In this document: positions 33,456 to 46,052 of the stretch, one piece after another
Layout: every line of letters starts with the position of its first letter
How positions within the stretch are numbered: position 1 is the stretch's first letter
Origin: Nemophila menziesii
Lineage: Eukaryota > Streptophyta > Magnoliopsida > Boraginales > Hydrophyllaceae
Reading direction: 5' to 3'
DNA length: 64,000 nt
NCBI GenBank assembly: GCA_029959085.1
Contig: JARWIR010000005.1
Coordinates: 4,032,501 to 4,096,500 of the forward strand
The notes under the pieces: generated by a model
What the model was told of the DNA's origin: nothing
Seen by the model: the letters and a program-made list of their open reading frames with translations, nothing else
Database searches by the model: none
Translations under genes and position numbers: made by a program

Positions 33456-33700
33456 AAATCCATTGAATGAGATGTGAGAACTGTGAGATTTGTGAATAAA
33501 TAAGAGAATAGACGAACACAATTTTCCGTTTAGCAGTTGTGAGACTCGTCGGAAAAACATCAATGGCCACCAGATTGGAGTGTGTCGCCATGAGTAACTA
33601 TTTCCAGTGGGTTGGGGTGGGGAGATAGGAAATGAGAGTGGGAGAGTGTTTTAGGGTTTGTAGATGTGAAATATGATTATTGTATATTTATTTAGTATAT
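33456..33700. other. Unassigned DNA between TRIM and hAT element
   Basis: No gene, RNA or repeat recognised. Confidence 0.5.
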
Positions 33701-33708
33701 ATAGCGGA

Positions 33709-34667
33709 CAGAGGCGGATCTATTATAGCAATGGGTGGGCTCAAGCCCACCCTCAATTTTTTTTTTTTTTTGAAAAATGTTTTTTTTTTAGTCCAATTTT
33801 ATTATAAAAAATTTAACAATCAATTTTTTTTTTAATTATTTCAAATTTCAAATTTTGTTTTTTATTCTAATTCTTAATATTTTATAATTATTTGTAGCAA
33901 AAAAATTTAAACTAAGGATTATTTGATAATTTTTCTGTCATCGATCATTTCATTTATTAGAAATATATATTTTTTATTTAATTTTATGTTTTCTTTATAT
34001 AATAATTAATGTACATATACATATTTATTTATGGGAAAATGACCCAAAAAATCAAAATAATATTATTTTCAGCCCAATAACATCAATGACAAAATTTCTG
34101 CCCAATAAAATCATCAATTGAATTATTTTATACATTATTTGACTATACTATCCCTACTTATGTTATACATTATTCGTCGCGTTGACGGGATTCGTCGGGT
34201 GATGGGAATCGTCGGTGACGGGAATTGTCCGTGACGGGAATCCTCCGTGACGGGAATAGTTCTTATGGTGTAAGGGTAAATATGTAATCTTATAATAGTA
34301 AGTTAATGGATGATTCTTTGGGGCAAGTATAATATTATTTTGATTTTTTGGGGCATTGACCCTTTATTTATTTTATATATGAAATTGGAATATAGGGATG
34401 GAAATTTTACTTTTTTTGTTACTTTTATTTTATTTTTACTTGATTGTTATGTAATATTAATATATCAAAATGAAAAAAATGTAATATAGATGATATATTT
34501 GATTGAATGAATTTTATTTATTTAATATATAATATTGTTTATTTAACTATAATTCACGATATTTTTGTTTTATATTATTTTTATATGATACGAATTGGTA
34601 TTATCGTTCATAAACTTTCTTCAATATTTTAAGCCTACTCTCATTTTTATTTCTGGATTCGCCACTG
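33709..34667. mobile_element. Non-autonomous hAT-type element
   Basis: Termini CAGAGGCGGATCTA and the complement of CAGTGGCGAATCCA. 8-bp duplication ATAGCGGA at 33701-33708 and 34668-34675. 959 bp, AT-rich, no transposase. It contains a Mutator-type MITE at 34033-34362, which is younger. Confidence 0.78.
34033..34362 (+). mobile_element. Mutator-type MITE with internal 16-bp repeats, copy 1
   Basis: Inverted ends of about 32 bp (GGGAAAATGACCCAAAAAAT) and a 9-bp duplication TTTATTTAT (34024-34032, 34363-34371). The middle carries degenerate repeats of GTCCGTGACGGGAATC. The same family occurs at 44761 and 45144. The 9-bp duplications indicate Mutator-like transposition. Confidence 0.82.
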
Positions 34668-34675
34668 ATAGCGGA

Positions 34676-34879
34676 TACAAAATATTTGAAAGAATAATGG
34701 GTAGTGAGAAAATAGATTGTAGTGTTAAATTTTATTAGTAACATGTAATGAGAAGAGTGAATTGGGTGGGAGTACTTGGCTCTTGAGAAAGGGTTTTCAA
34801 GAACCGTTAAGTAAAAAACTCATTTTTTTATCATAGACAACATTATATATTTATATGTATATATATATATATATATATA
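34676..34879. other. Flank of Helitron A ending in a TA tract
   Basis: Unassigned DNA ending with about 22 bp of (TA)n, the probable Helitron target. Confidence 0.5.
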
Positions 34880-34929
34880 TCTATATTATATTTCGAAGTT
34901 TTTCCTACGGTCCTGATTTACCCACTTAA

Positions 34930-35018
34930 GTGGTGGCCAGGATCGATTCTGGGAAAACATAAGTGGTGGCCAGGATCGATTCTGGCAAAACATAAGTAGT
35001 GGCCAGGATCGATTCTGG
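34930..35018. repeat. 33-bp tandem repeat, about 2.7 copies
   Basis: Unit begins GTGGTGGCCAGGATCGATTC, starting at 34930, 34963 and 34996, close to the 5' end of Helitron A. The ends of the tract (CACTTAAG, CCCACTTA) are mutually similar. Confidence 0.85.
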
Positions 35019-35550
35019 CCCCACTTATTATTAATACCCAAATAAAATTAAAAAAAAATCAAAACATACCATTAATATTACCTATCAATTACATATTTTT
35101 CTCTATTTTCCTCCATTTCCCTAAAAAAAACTCATAAAATCCCCTTTTATCTCCTAAACCTTCTGTAAACGCATGAATTAAAATTCATCTCTTCACACTT
35201 GCAGACAAAAACAAAATCTCTTTTATCATCTTCACACTCACGTTTCCACCAAGCCGCTCTCTGCTAATGTCAAGATTGTTTAGGTAAGTCTTCATATTAT
35301 ATTGTTATCTTTGCAGCTAATTTGAGTCTTGATTAATTGGGATGGTAAAGTTCATAACTCATATCTATTCATGTTCTATTTCTCATCAATTTTTTTTAGT
35401 GTAATGATTAATTCTTGATTTGATCTATAAGGATTTGTAGAATTAATTTGTGTTTAATAAAGAATTAATTTATATGACTTTTGTTTAATTTTTAGTTCAT
35501 TAGTTCTAAAGCTAGCTGAGTTTAATATACTGTGGTTTGATGATTCTTAG

Positions 35551-35643
35551 GAGATAGCTGGTCCTGTGATGGACGGAAATGAAGTTGTCACGGGTCACAT
35601 AATTTCTACCGCCATTGGTGGACAAAACGGAGAGCCCAAGCAG
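35551..35643 (+). pseudogene. Captured exon of a GSK3/SHAGGY-like kinase (BIN2 group)
   Basis: 31 codons containing MDGNEVVTGHIISTAIGG and ending GEPKQ, the segment just before the kinase domain of BIN2-type GSK3 kinases, which act in brassinosteroid signalling. An AG lies before it and GT after it, and a likely 5' exon with donor AG|GTAAGT ends at 35284. Joining those two in the ATG frame gives a stop, and I find no kinase-domain exons downstream. It is a fragment carried by Helitron A. Confidence 0.7.
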
Positions 35644-37832
35644 GTTAACATCATTCTTAATATTTTAATGAAATCCATGGATTGTTGGTGCAATTAACTG
35701 AACTAGAAATACAATATTTGTAGTTAAATTTTTTTCATTAGAGTAGATATTAACTTGAGGGACCATTTTCTCAGAAATATATTTGTCCAATTTGATCCTG
35801 CCTTGAACGGTGGACTATTTTCTGATTAGACTAAATCATTTGCTACTATTAAACTTTGTAGTACAAAGATATGGTGCACTTATATGTTATGTATGACTAG
35901 AAGATTGTGTGCTTTTGGAGGAGTGAAACAAAACCAACTAAATATTAATAAAAGTTATAAAAACTTTTTTTTATTTCAAAATACAAGAATATAATTTCAA
36001 TTACTTATGCAGAGGGAGAAAAAACCATTAGAAATTAAAAATTGCTCACCTGGCCAAATGCTAGAATGCTGACGCATTATTGTGTCACCGAAAGCGTATG
36101 ATCACAAGAGTCTTCAAGAAGAATGATGTATTATTCTATATTTTTTTAATGCGTAATAGATGGTCATTTGTAATAACTATTTCTCTTGGTCAGAGCTGGA
36201 GATGAAACCCGTCGGTATTTCTATGAGCTTTCAATTGGTATTTTTTATTAGGATATTGCAGATAAATGTGTTTCTATTGAGTTTGTTTTCTTGGAGCAAA
36301 AGAGTAGATGTCCTTTTGATGTACCCGAGAATATTAACAACTTTACAAAGCAAATAAGAGGATTATATAACCATGTGATTTGTAGATGCACCAGTATTAT
36401 ATTACCATGTGATTTGCTTTATTTTATTTTATTTTTTCCGTTTTCATTTTCTTGACCAAGTATTGTGATTAATAAAATCACCGGTTTTACAAGAGAAATG
36501 GTTTCCAAAGAAAAAACATAGAATTAAAAAAATGACCAAGTATTGTGATTCACCATTCGACGTATCTCACTCCTTCCCGTCGCCACAGGATTTTCACTGG
36601 ATTTTATCTCATCTCATCTCACAGGTTGTAAACTATTTTTACAATTCAGCTTTATCGATTATAATTTGATTAGTGGAATGTGTGTTGACAGGTTTTAATT
36701 GAGTTTCAACTCCGATTAGCTTTGCTTTGAATCTCTGAACGTCCGATTAGCTTTGCTTGAAATCTCCGAAGGTACCTTCACTCTTTTAATCTGTGATTTG
36801 TAGATTTTCGTAGCCTGTGTTTCAAAATTATCTTAGTGTTTTAGTTTTAGTTTTTAACGCATCTCCGTATTTTATTTTATTTTTGTTAAAACCTATCTCC
36901 ATAGGGACAATCAGTTACAATCTGAGGATTTATGATTTTGTTCAAGTTTTGCTCTTAACAAGTAGTAATTAAGTCCCATGTATAGTGTAGTCATCGGAAT
37001 TTGAGTTAATTGCACTGTCCTGATTATGTGATGTATATTATTTTCAAGTTAATTGCACTATAGGTCCCTATAATGTGTCTTAATCGTGTATGTAAGTAAA
37101 TGCTTCTCTCAATGATCTGTACTGTATGAGAGGAATAAATACTATAACATCTTTATTCGAATATCTATTGTTACTTAAGTTTGCGAGATAATTAATGTTA
37201 CGAAACAAGAAAATTTGTATCTATGTGAACCAGTTGTAGTACAAGAAAATTTAAATTTAGTTTTGGGTCAAGAACTTATGGCATTTTGTGGTTCTTATTT
37301 GGTGTGATGTGATGTCAAATCATTTTGATTGTATGACAGATCAATTCTCAATTACACTGACTTGGATATTACAAGTGTTTGGCATGTGATTTTGAATAAT
37401 TGAATTATATAACTTTTTTCTTTCTTTGTTCGATCAATAAGTGTTATAAGTTTGAATTATTTTGTGTTGAGTTAATTGCAGTTGTGATCCCTTTGTGCTG
37501 AGTTTATATCTGTAATAGGGACTAATTAGTAAATTTTGTGTTATATAGGGGTTAACCAGTGGTGTAATTTACGTAATTGTTGTGTGTTTTTGCATTTACA
37601 GAAGGGGTAACAAAGGGATTATTGTGCTATTTCACATGCCATAGGGACGAATGGTATAATTTTGGAAGGCCGAGAGAATGTCTTAGGTCTAATCTGGTGC
37701 TTAATCTCCAGCTTCGAATTTCTCAAAGCTAATGGTATGATTCTTTGCTTTTGATTCATTTTATTAAAATTATCGTTGTAATGTTAATTTAAGAAATGTT
37801 ATAATCTAATTTACTGTTTGATTTTATTACAG

Positions 37833-38300
37833 GTGATTGGAATAAGACTTCTGGGACTGATTTGTCCTTTTCGAAAAGTTTGGTGGCTGATTTGTCCTTT
37901 TCGAAAAATTCCGGACCTGCTGCGATTATTTCCTCTAGCTCCAAAACTAACTTCAATCCATATTTTTCGAGTGGAGCTAAATAAATTAATAAGAATCATA
38001 CAGGGACTAGCCGTGCAATTATAGTTTATGATGGAGCTGCTTCTTCGAAGAAGAACAAATACTACGGAGCTGCTGCTAAGGAAAAAAAAAAACGGAGCCG
38101 CTGGTATGAAGTTTAATAATAGTGCTGAGGTTGTCAATTATAAGAAGCCTGATGCGCCTTCAAATTACAACTCGAAAGGGGCAATCTGGGTTATTAAAAA
38201 AAATTGGACCTGAGCCGCAAAAGACGCTAAATTTCCCCCTGAGTGGCGATAAAAAGCTTGAGTATGGGGGCGCAACTGCTGGAGAGTTAATTGCAGCATT
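37833..38300 (+). pseudogene. Exon-like fragment of unknown origin in Helitron A
   Basis: After a TTTATTACAG acceptor, one frame reads about 50 residues with a repeated DLSFSK motif, then a stop. Further lysine/serine-rich open pieces follow in shifting frames, including GDKKLEYGGATAGELIAALV near 38250-38310. It looks like a decayed captured coding sequence. I do not recognise the source. Confidence 0.4.
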
Positions 38301-38883
38301 AGTCCCTGTTATTGCATATATTTATTTATATTTTCCTATAAATTTATGAATATGTCATTTATTTCTATAGAATTAACTCATTAAGTAGATGATAGCCACA
38401 AGTTATATTGTACTGTAAAATAGCTGATGGTCTTGCATATATATATTTTTTTTTGTTTTCTTGATCAGTTCTTCAACATTTCCCAATTAATTTTACTGTA
38501 TGTTTTCTTTATTTTTCATATTCAGTTGTTCAAGATTGTGATCAGTTATATGATCTAATCACTTCGAAATAGGCCTACGTACCACTCATATATTTCGTCC
38601 TTTTTTTGGGGGGTTTAATGATAAACAGGTAGTAAAACACATATACCAAGGGTTCTATAAGAAAACGCAATTATTTCCAGTGAAGTAAAATGTATTAAAT
38701 CTACTCTATATATCTTGCAAATTATAAAGATCCTGTACAACTGATAGCTTTAGGCATCGCCAATTTATTACTTTGCTTACTGCTAATTAAAATATTTTGT
38801 TGAACATTTGTGTCAATTGTCATCATTTTCTTTGCAAATACCTAAGGAAAAAGAGGGTTTAACAAAAGTGTATGTGTTTCCAG

Positions 38884-39040
38884 TATAATTACGAAGGTGC
38901 TGTTATGGATTCAACTTCGAGCCCTCCATCAAAGTCACAGAATGCCAATGCTGATAAAAAAGAGGGTTCAGATGATGAAAAGGGCTAGAACCAATTTGAT
39001 GATAAAACAACTTCAACCAGTAATAATCTTGGTAATCCAG
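38884..39040 (+). pseudogene. Exon-like fragment with splice signals in Helitron A
   Basis: Bounded by TTTCCAG and by CCAG|GTATG. It reads a hydrophilic peptide (MDSTSSPPSKSQNANADKKE and on) with one internal TAG. Source gene not recognised. Confidence 0.4.
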
Positions 39041-39682
39041 GTATGTTTATGTTTATAATAGGTTTAATCTGTCTCATGTTTGATATAGTCTCAATAGTTA
39101 TACTTTATATCTTTTGAATGTACATAGCCAAAGCAATAAAATGTCACCATGCATATTAGTAATCATTATCTTACGGTTAATGACATGTATGTATGTATGT
39201 ATGTATATATGTATGTAAGATTTTATTCATGAACAAAATGATTCGAATTAGCATATAAAATTTCACTGAATTGGCTAAATGTAGGGTGTTTGAAGAGAAG
39301 AAATCATTATTGCGTCATATACATTTAGATTAATTACTAGCCTTAGGCAAGTCAATGAGGCCTAGAATAAATGTCATTTATTTTGCCCAAAGTTCCAATT
39401 CCGATGCAAATTTTTCGTAAAAGTCGGATCGGAACATTAAACATCTCTTTTGAAATTAAAATTTTCGAATTAGAAAAATCGATAACCGGAAGCATAAATA
39501 TACGTATAAAACGTAATTAAATGTATTTGATATATTTTATCATTTTTAAAGCTATTTTTTACAAACTAATAGAATGATTTGCACTTCTTTTATATGTAAT
39601 TTAATTATAAATTTTGTACAATTTATTATAATTTTTTAAATTTATTTTACCCCAAGTACCTTCAGGTACGGGGCATTCCCTA

Positions 39683-39683
<1 letters not shown>

Positions 39684-39741
<58 letters not shown>
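39684..39741. repeat. (TA)n tract between two Helitron 3' ends
   Basis: Nearly pure TA repeat. Similar TA tracts flank the outer ends of both Helitrons (to 34879 and from about 43190), so all may be pieces of one original microsatellite. Confidence 0.85.
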
Positions 39742-39742
<1 letters not shown>

Positions 39743-42700
39743 TAGGTATGAACCCGTGTCTGAAGGTACTTTAACAATATTAATTTAGAAAAATAAATTA
39801 CATAATAAATAAATAAATATTTCTTGAGAAAAAAATAAATTTTAAATAAATATTTTTGTCAAAGGCAAATCATAACATAAACAATGCACCATGAATCCTT
39901 AACAAAGTTTGCCTAAATTAATGAATTTTTTTTCTTACATCCTTCAGGCACAGGCATTACTTAGGATTTAACACTTAAGGTTTAAGGGTTAAGGTCAAGG
40001 TTGAATTTAAGGTTTAGATTAAGTTAAGGTTAAGGCCAAGACAAACAATTGGCAATTTTCACAACTTCGTCGTTCTTGAGTGAATCAATGTCGTTATTCG
40101 CGTAAAATATTGAAATAGAGCAAAGCAAATCAAAGTGAAGCCTAGTTATTCACACCAAGTATTATTGCAGAGGATGCAATAAAAAAAAATTGTCACCAAC
40201 TTTTTCCTTTGACTCAATATCATCATCAAAAGATTCATATTTCGGCTCTATTTCAGGTGAGAAATGTTCACTAAAGTTCACCAACGATCTGAGCCTAGAA
40301 ATTCTTCTTATTTATTCATAGTTGCAAATATATACGTCCAAAAATTATCACTATTATTGATTGTATATCACAACCAACGATCTTTGCCAAATCATCCCTA
40401 GAGGAATAGGTCGATTAGTAGTACTCCTTTGTAATCTAATTTATTTAAAGCTTTTGACAAAAAATGCATTGCACGGGAACAGCGTAAAAAATGAATTCAT
40501 ATTTTTTTTCCTTTTAATGTGAGCACTGTCCCTCAAATAAGTCTCTTAAATTCAAGAATATATTAGTATACAAATTGCTGCTATCTTAATATATCAAATT
40601 ATTACACAAATTACAAACATCAACAAAAATCATTTCACTAATTATTCCACAATCTTTAACGAAAGCCTTAGTTTGCATAGATTTTTCTCCATTTGTTACA
40701 CAATGTATATATCATATTACTTACATAAAATCACATCAATACCTCAATAATAATCCTCTCGAGACAATAAAAAATCGAAAAAATCACGATTTTAAACCAA
40801 TAACACTGCCGTTGAATCATTGTCATTTTTGTTGTAGAATCTGAAATATCAAATAACCCACTTTTCTTCACTTCCATATTTAATACTTTTTCTGTATTAT
40901 TCACTTCAATAAATATTAATAATTTATACTAATCTGCTTGGTCTTGAGAAGCACGATTTTTCCTTCCTATTTATAATCAATACACAGAAAAGATTTAACT
41001 TTACATCATAAATACCTTCATTAGTAGAAGAAATCAAGAAAAACACATAGTATAGTAGATGTAGCAAATTCATAACTTGATTTACACCACTGGTCGCCGT
41101 AAGAATTCACTAAGGAGCATATTCAACCAAATATGAGAATTTTTAAACTATATTTGCTACATTTTGGAGTAAGATGATATATTTGGCTATCTAAAACAAC
41201 ATAGGGACTGATAATGCAAAAATTAACACATATATGGACTAATAGTGAAATTAACTCAAACTTTAACCTGAAATTCAATTAGCTTCTTGCTTAACCCATC
41301 TGAACACAGCAAATCAAAGCGAAATGCACGGCAGGTCCTAATATTATGCAAAATTGCGCACATATCATAGAGAGTTCATCCAGTAATGCGCTAAATCTAT
41401 ACGATCCCCCACCCGCATTTGAAGTATTTGCATTGGAGGTCCCTACATACTTTGTTTTTTTAGCCTCAAATTTATTATGGTCCCTGAACAGCTAGGGATC
41501 GAATTTGGATTTGTTATGCAAAATAGGAAACACATCAATAAGAGCCAATCTTAAGACATTTAATATTTGGTTGAATTGTGACTCACACGTAAAAAATACC
41601 CATATAAGTTTGTATAGACATAAAAATTGGTATTTATATGGGTATAGACATTTAATGGGCCTCTACTGATTGGGCATGTATTGTTTGAAATGGCGAATTC
41701 CAGTAAAAAAAGAAGTAAAATTGACTTACCAGTTCATCAGCATGATCCTGGGTCCATAGATTTATTTGAATGAGCCAATTCTTCAGTAGATAATAAAACA
41801 GAATCTTGATGATTTGAAGAGCTTTGTATCTCATTTTCTTCATGATGAACACTATCAGATATTGACTCGATTATCTCCATATAAAACCGAGTTTTCAAAA
41901 TTCCGTTCTTTCTCTAACTCAGCCAAATCTTGATCATTTAAAGCCCTGTTTAAGGACTCAACATGCTCAATTTTAGGAACTACACCATGAGTTTCAATAT
42001 CTAAGCTTCTCGTAACATCTTCATGCACAACATTTTCCAAAACTTCATTTCTTCAACTGAATGTGACAAAATCTCTGTATCAACAGGAATAATATACACA
42101 TATACATACGCGTGCTTTCTAAGATATATGGCCTGAGCAAAATCTCAGCTTTATATCCATGAGGTTTCATAAACTCTGGCCAAGAAGTTTTTCTAGCCAA
42201 CTCAACCACTTGATTTTTCATTAAATCTGATTCATACTTGGAGGATACAATATAAACCTAGACCAATTGAGTAGAGTTGATTAGGTATAGTGACTCAACC
42301 GTTCAAATCACATGCCCTGTGCATAGCAAGACATTTGTTTTAGTTAAAGGATTCCTAAATGTGCAGTTGCGATTCAATAACCACGTGATTTGAGATGTTT
42401 AAAGTATTCCTGAGTTAAATCCCAAAGTTCGAGATCTAACCATTTCTCAGCACCCTTGTAACATGGCGATTGCCTCTATACCTGGAGTACCTACACCACA
42501 CTGTTTAAACAAACATTAATTAATCAACTCATCTCACATATTCCTTTTCCCAATTGTATTATATTACTCACCATATATAGCCCATATACCCTTGGGGAAG
42601 GAGTCAAAGAACAATATTCACACAAAATCACACTTCATTTGGAGATCCTTAAATTGATAATTTCGAAAAATAGTAAAAGTTATGAGATTGGGTTAATAAT

Positions 42701-43190
42701 TAAAACGGATTTTAAGAGTTTCAAATACAATGTACCTTAATTTGGGTTCTTCGCAAACAGGTAGATGACCGTGGAGAACGGTCCTCGAGTGGCGGCGGCG
42801 GGTCATCTTATGTGGCGGTGGAGGATGGTCGTGGCGGCGGATCGGAGCTGGAGATTCTTCGATTCAGATTGGGTTTGTGGAGGGTTCTTCGATTCTTGGT
42901 GGGAGAGACGAAGTTGAAGTGGTGAAGTGTGGTGAAGGGAGAGAAGCGGTGAAGTGATTTCTTTTTGTTTTTTTATTTAATTTTGAATTTTAAAAATAAG
43001 TAATCCAAGGGCTGAAAAATATAGAGGAGACATCAAGACATTTTAAACCGTCGATCAAATTTAGACAATCTGGACCATTAATTATAATCGATCCAAAGAC
43101 CGAAAATGATTGAAATTTGATCCAAAGACTAGAAAATGTGGAGAAAAACAGGAGACATTTCGGGCCGTTGGCCCTTCTCCAATATTATAT
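39742..43190 (-). mobile_element. Helitron B, non-autonomous, opposite orientation
   Basis: On the minus strand its 3' end reads AGTACCTTCAGACACGGG...CATACCTAG, clearly related to the end of Helitron A, with a G-U-containing hairpin. Its 5' end lies near 43190 in TA-rich sequence but has no clear TC, so that boundary is approximate. On the minus strand it carries a first-exon-like GC-rich piece (about 42960-42700, ATG near 42808) and an acidic open piece (42040-41855 and 41852-41700) ending in a good donor, CTG|GTAAGTC. These are captured fragments of unidentified genes. Confidence 0.55.
41700..42040 (-). pseudogene. Captured acidic coding fragment in Helitron B
   Basis: Reads ETHGVVPKIEHVESLNRALN and continues, with one frame change, into a serine/glutamate-rich peptide (SSSNHQDSVLLSTEELAHSN) and a splice donor near 41728. 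Not recognised. Confidence 0.4.
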
Positions 43191-43489
43191 ATAATATATA
43201 TATATATATATATAAAAACAATAAAGTAAAAAGTTGATTGCTAAAAGGCTAAAAACATTACTCTTGCGTTTAACACATTCAAATTTTGAATAATCAACTA
43301 GTTTTGTTATGTGTTTTTATGGGTTGTGAATTTTTTTAAGTTGTTACGTATTTTTACAGAGTTGCATGAATATTTAGAATAGATTATGCGTGTTTATTAA
43401 TGAGTTATATGTGTGCATCTGATAGTAATATTTTTATATTGATTATTTGAGTTAAGTATCTTAAAATAAATCAAAACTTATAATACTTA

Positions 43490-43960
43490 GGGTCCGATTG
43501 GTATGCAGTAATTGATTTAGACAGGAATGGAATAAGTAAAGTAATTAAAATACTGTGAGAATCAAATAACCTTAGTAATTATTGTACCATGTTTGATATA
43601 CAGTGGGATTAAAAGTGGGAATAAAATAAATGGTTCCAATCTCATAATTGGTAAAAATATTATAACATAAAGATTAGAAATAATTTTGATAAAATTACAA
43701 ATTTAAAAAAAGACGATAGTATATTTATAGGATTGACAAGGATAAATTAGTCCGTCTAAAATAAATTTTGATTCCTAATCTAAATGGAATGGGCTAATAC
43801 CATGGGGAGGGGATGGAATGGATATTACCATATTTGTGGGATTGAAATGTCTATGGTAATAAAAATCCTATTTTATTAAATACCTAACAAGTATAGGAAT
43901 AGAATTTAATAAGGAATCAAATTCCATTCCTCATATCATTAATGTGTACCAATCGGACCC
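43490..43960. mobile_element. Tourist-like MITE (PIF/Harbinger type)
   Basis: Inverted ends GGGTCCGATTGGTA and 3-bp duplication TTA (43487-43489, 43961-43963). 471 bp, noncoding. GGGTCCG-type ends with TTA duplications are typical of this group. Confidence 0.82.
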
Positions 43961-43963
43961 TTA

Positions 43964-44751
43964 ATAATTCAGAAAACAGTAAAGTAAAAATTCTAAAAAT
44001 TTGAAAAACCTGTATAATTTAGTTGATTGTTTTTTAAAAACCTAGAAGAATTATGACCCCTTGGAGTGACGAGGGCTTTTGAAAACTACCCAATAGCTTG
44101 GGCGTAGAATTAGATCATGATGGATACCCACAACCCTCCAAGCTTGGAAAATAAATAAATGTTTCTTGCACAAATGTTCCTTGCACGACCAATTCGTAAT
44201 AACCGTATCAAATGGGAACCAAGATCGATTAAATCAAATTGACTTACTTGAATTTCATTGTAGGTAGATTTTAGCTAGAGTAATGATGGATAGCACACTA
44301 AATTACATTATTCTTTTATCGCCTATTATATAGACCAACCATAACAAAAAGAAAACAATAAATTAGGAAAGAGAAAATATAATTGGTCCATTTAAAATCT
44401 ATTTAAGAGGTGATAAAATGGTAATATGATTCGAAGTGAGATTTAATATTACTTTTTTAGTTAGAGAAATAGAAAAAGAATATATATATAATAAAATAAG
44501 AAAAAAGGAACCAGTTAATTAAAAGCTTAATAGTAATTTTATGATTATTAGGGTAGAGAGACAAAGAAGAGACCAAAAAGTACATTAATCCGGGAAAGAA
44601 AAGAATGTCACAAGCTTTAGAACTTTGATTAGAATTTTCTAACTTATTATCTAAACTAAAAAAGCCCAACTTTACTTTTTCGCATCTTCACGTGGAAAAA
44701 GAAATTTTAGTTTACTCAAATAATTATTTATATAATAAGAAAGAATTAGAA
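43964..44751. other. Unassigned AT-rich DNA
   Basis: No gene seen. At 44278-44430 there may be a decayed relative of the MITE at 60667 (GAGTAATGAT at the left, GGTGATAAAATGGTAATATG at the right), without a clear duplication. Confidence 0.4.
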
Positions 44752-44760
44752 TTTAAAAAA

Positions 44761-45064
44761 GGGTCAATGACCCAAAAAATCAAAATAATATTATACTTAC
44801 CCCAAAGAATCATTCATTAACTTACTATTATAAGATTACATGTTTACCCGTCAAGGACGATTCCCGTCAAGGACGATTCCCATCAAGGACGATTCCCGTC
44901 AAGGACGATTCCCATCAAGGACGATTCCCGTCAAGGACGATTCCCGTCAAGGACGATTCCCATCAAGGACAAAATTTAGTTAATGATGTTATTGGGAAGA
45001 AATTTTGTCATTGATGTTATTGGGCTGAAAATAATATTATTTTGATTTTTTGGGTCATTTTCCC
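44761..45064 (-). mobile_element. Mutator-type MITE with internal 16-bp repeats, copy 2
   Basis: Same ends as copy 1 in reverse orientation. 9-bp duplication TTTAAAAAA (44752-44760, 45065-45073). About seven tandem copies of GTCAAGGACGATTCCC. Confidence 0.85.
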
Positions 45065-45143
45065 TTTAAAAAACGTTCAAATTTTTCTAAAGTAAAATTG
45101 TTTAGCACACTTGAAAAGAAATACATATGTTCAATTTATTTTT

Positions 45144-45447
45144 GGGAAAATGACCCAAAAAATCAAAATAATATTATTTTCAGCCCAATAACATCAATGA
45201 CAAAATTTCTTCCCAATAACATCATTAACTAAATTTTGTCCTTGATGGGAATCGTCCTTGATGGGAATCGTCCTTGACGGGAATCGTCCTTGATGAAAAT
45301 CGTCCTTGACGGGAATCGTCCTTGATGGGAATCGTCCTTGACGGGAATCGTACTTGACGGGTAAACATGTAATCTTATAATAGTAAGTTAATGGATGATT
45401 CTTTGGGGCAAGTATAATATTATTTTGATTTTTTTGGTCATTGACCC
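45144..45447 (+). mobile_element. Mutator-type MITE with internal 16-bp repeats, copy 3
   Basis: 304 bp, the same length as copy 2 and in opposite orientation, 79 bp away. 9-bp duplication TTTATTTTT (45135-45143, 45448-45456). About seven copies of GTCCTTGACGGGAATC or variants. Confidence 0.85.
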
Positions 45448-45456
45448 TTTATTTTT

Positions 45457-46047
45457 TATGTAATTGTTTATTTTTGCCAAACATATATAGATAGATAATA
45501 ACGGTAGGTTAAAAAAAAAAATTCAACCCATCCTATTAGGGGAGTTATCCATGCGAATCAAATCAACTAAATGACCATTTTATAGATAAATTAGTTTTTA
45601 AACAAAATGTCTACAAATTTTTGTTTAAAAATTCAGTTATACAAAAAATAATCTAAAAAATTCAATTAAACCATATATATTATTTACAATATTAAATTTT
45701 TTTGGTATATTATCAGCTATATGGATCATAATTGAGCGAGAGTAATTTTCAATTATGACGCTTCTAATTGGCTAGTTCTTCACTAATTTCGTTGCTTTTA
45801 GTTTCTATTACTTTGATTTCAAAGACTATTTATTTCTATGCTGAGTTTTGAAATATTACCTGCTTTTAGTTTCTATTGCTTTGATTTCAAAGACTATTTC
45901 TATACTGAGTTTTGAAATATTACCTGCAATCATAATATATTTTGAGTTTGTACTATACATGCGAATTCTTGATTTATTGTCATGGACACTAGTATCACAA
46001 TTTATTTTATAATAATTATTTGGTAATGGTTGCCATTTGACATATTT
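45457..46047. other. Unassigned DNA with a tandem duplication
   Basis: A roughly 68-bp unit (TGCTTTTAGTTTCTATTACT onward) is repeated at 45792-45860 and 45861-45927. Nothing else recognised. Confidence 0.6.
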
Positions 46048-46052
46048 AATAC

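Larger units (their letters stand above)
34880..39683 (+). mobile_element. Helitron A, non-autonomous, with gene fragments
   Basis: Begins TCTATATTATA after an A and ends CTAG before a T. The 3' end has a hairpin (CCCC-AA-GTACC, TTCA, GGTAC-GGGG; 39650-39673) six bases before CTAG, the standard Helitron terminus. There is no target duplication. Inside are 33-bp tandem repeats and several exon-like pieces with splice signals (35551, 37833, 38884). No Rep/helicase is present. The 5' end is less certain than the 3' end. Confidence 0.65.

Noticed and set aside
36160..36357. 65-codon frame in Helitron A
   Set aside because: AT-rich, hydrophobic by composition, no similarity and no splice context.
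43030..43045. GGAGACATCAAGAC, identical to the E1 LTR/PPT junction
   Set aside because: Flanks show no LTR similarity; judged a chance match.
44836..44965. Regular 16-bp repeats resembling a CRISPR-like array
   Set aside because: The repeats are directly adjacent with no unique spacers, lie inside a MITE, and the sequence is plant nuclear DNA.
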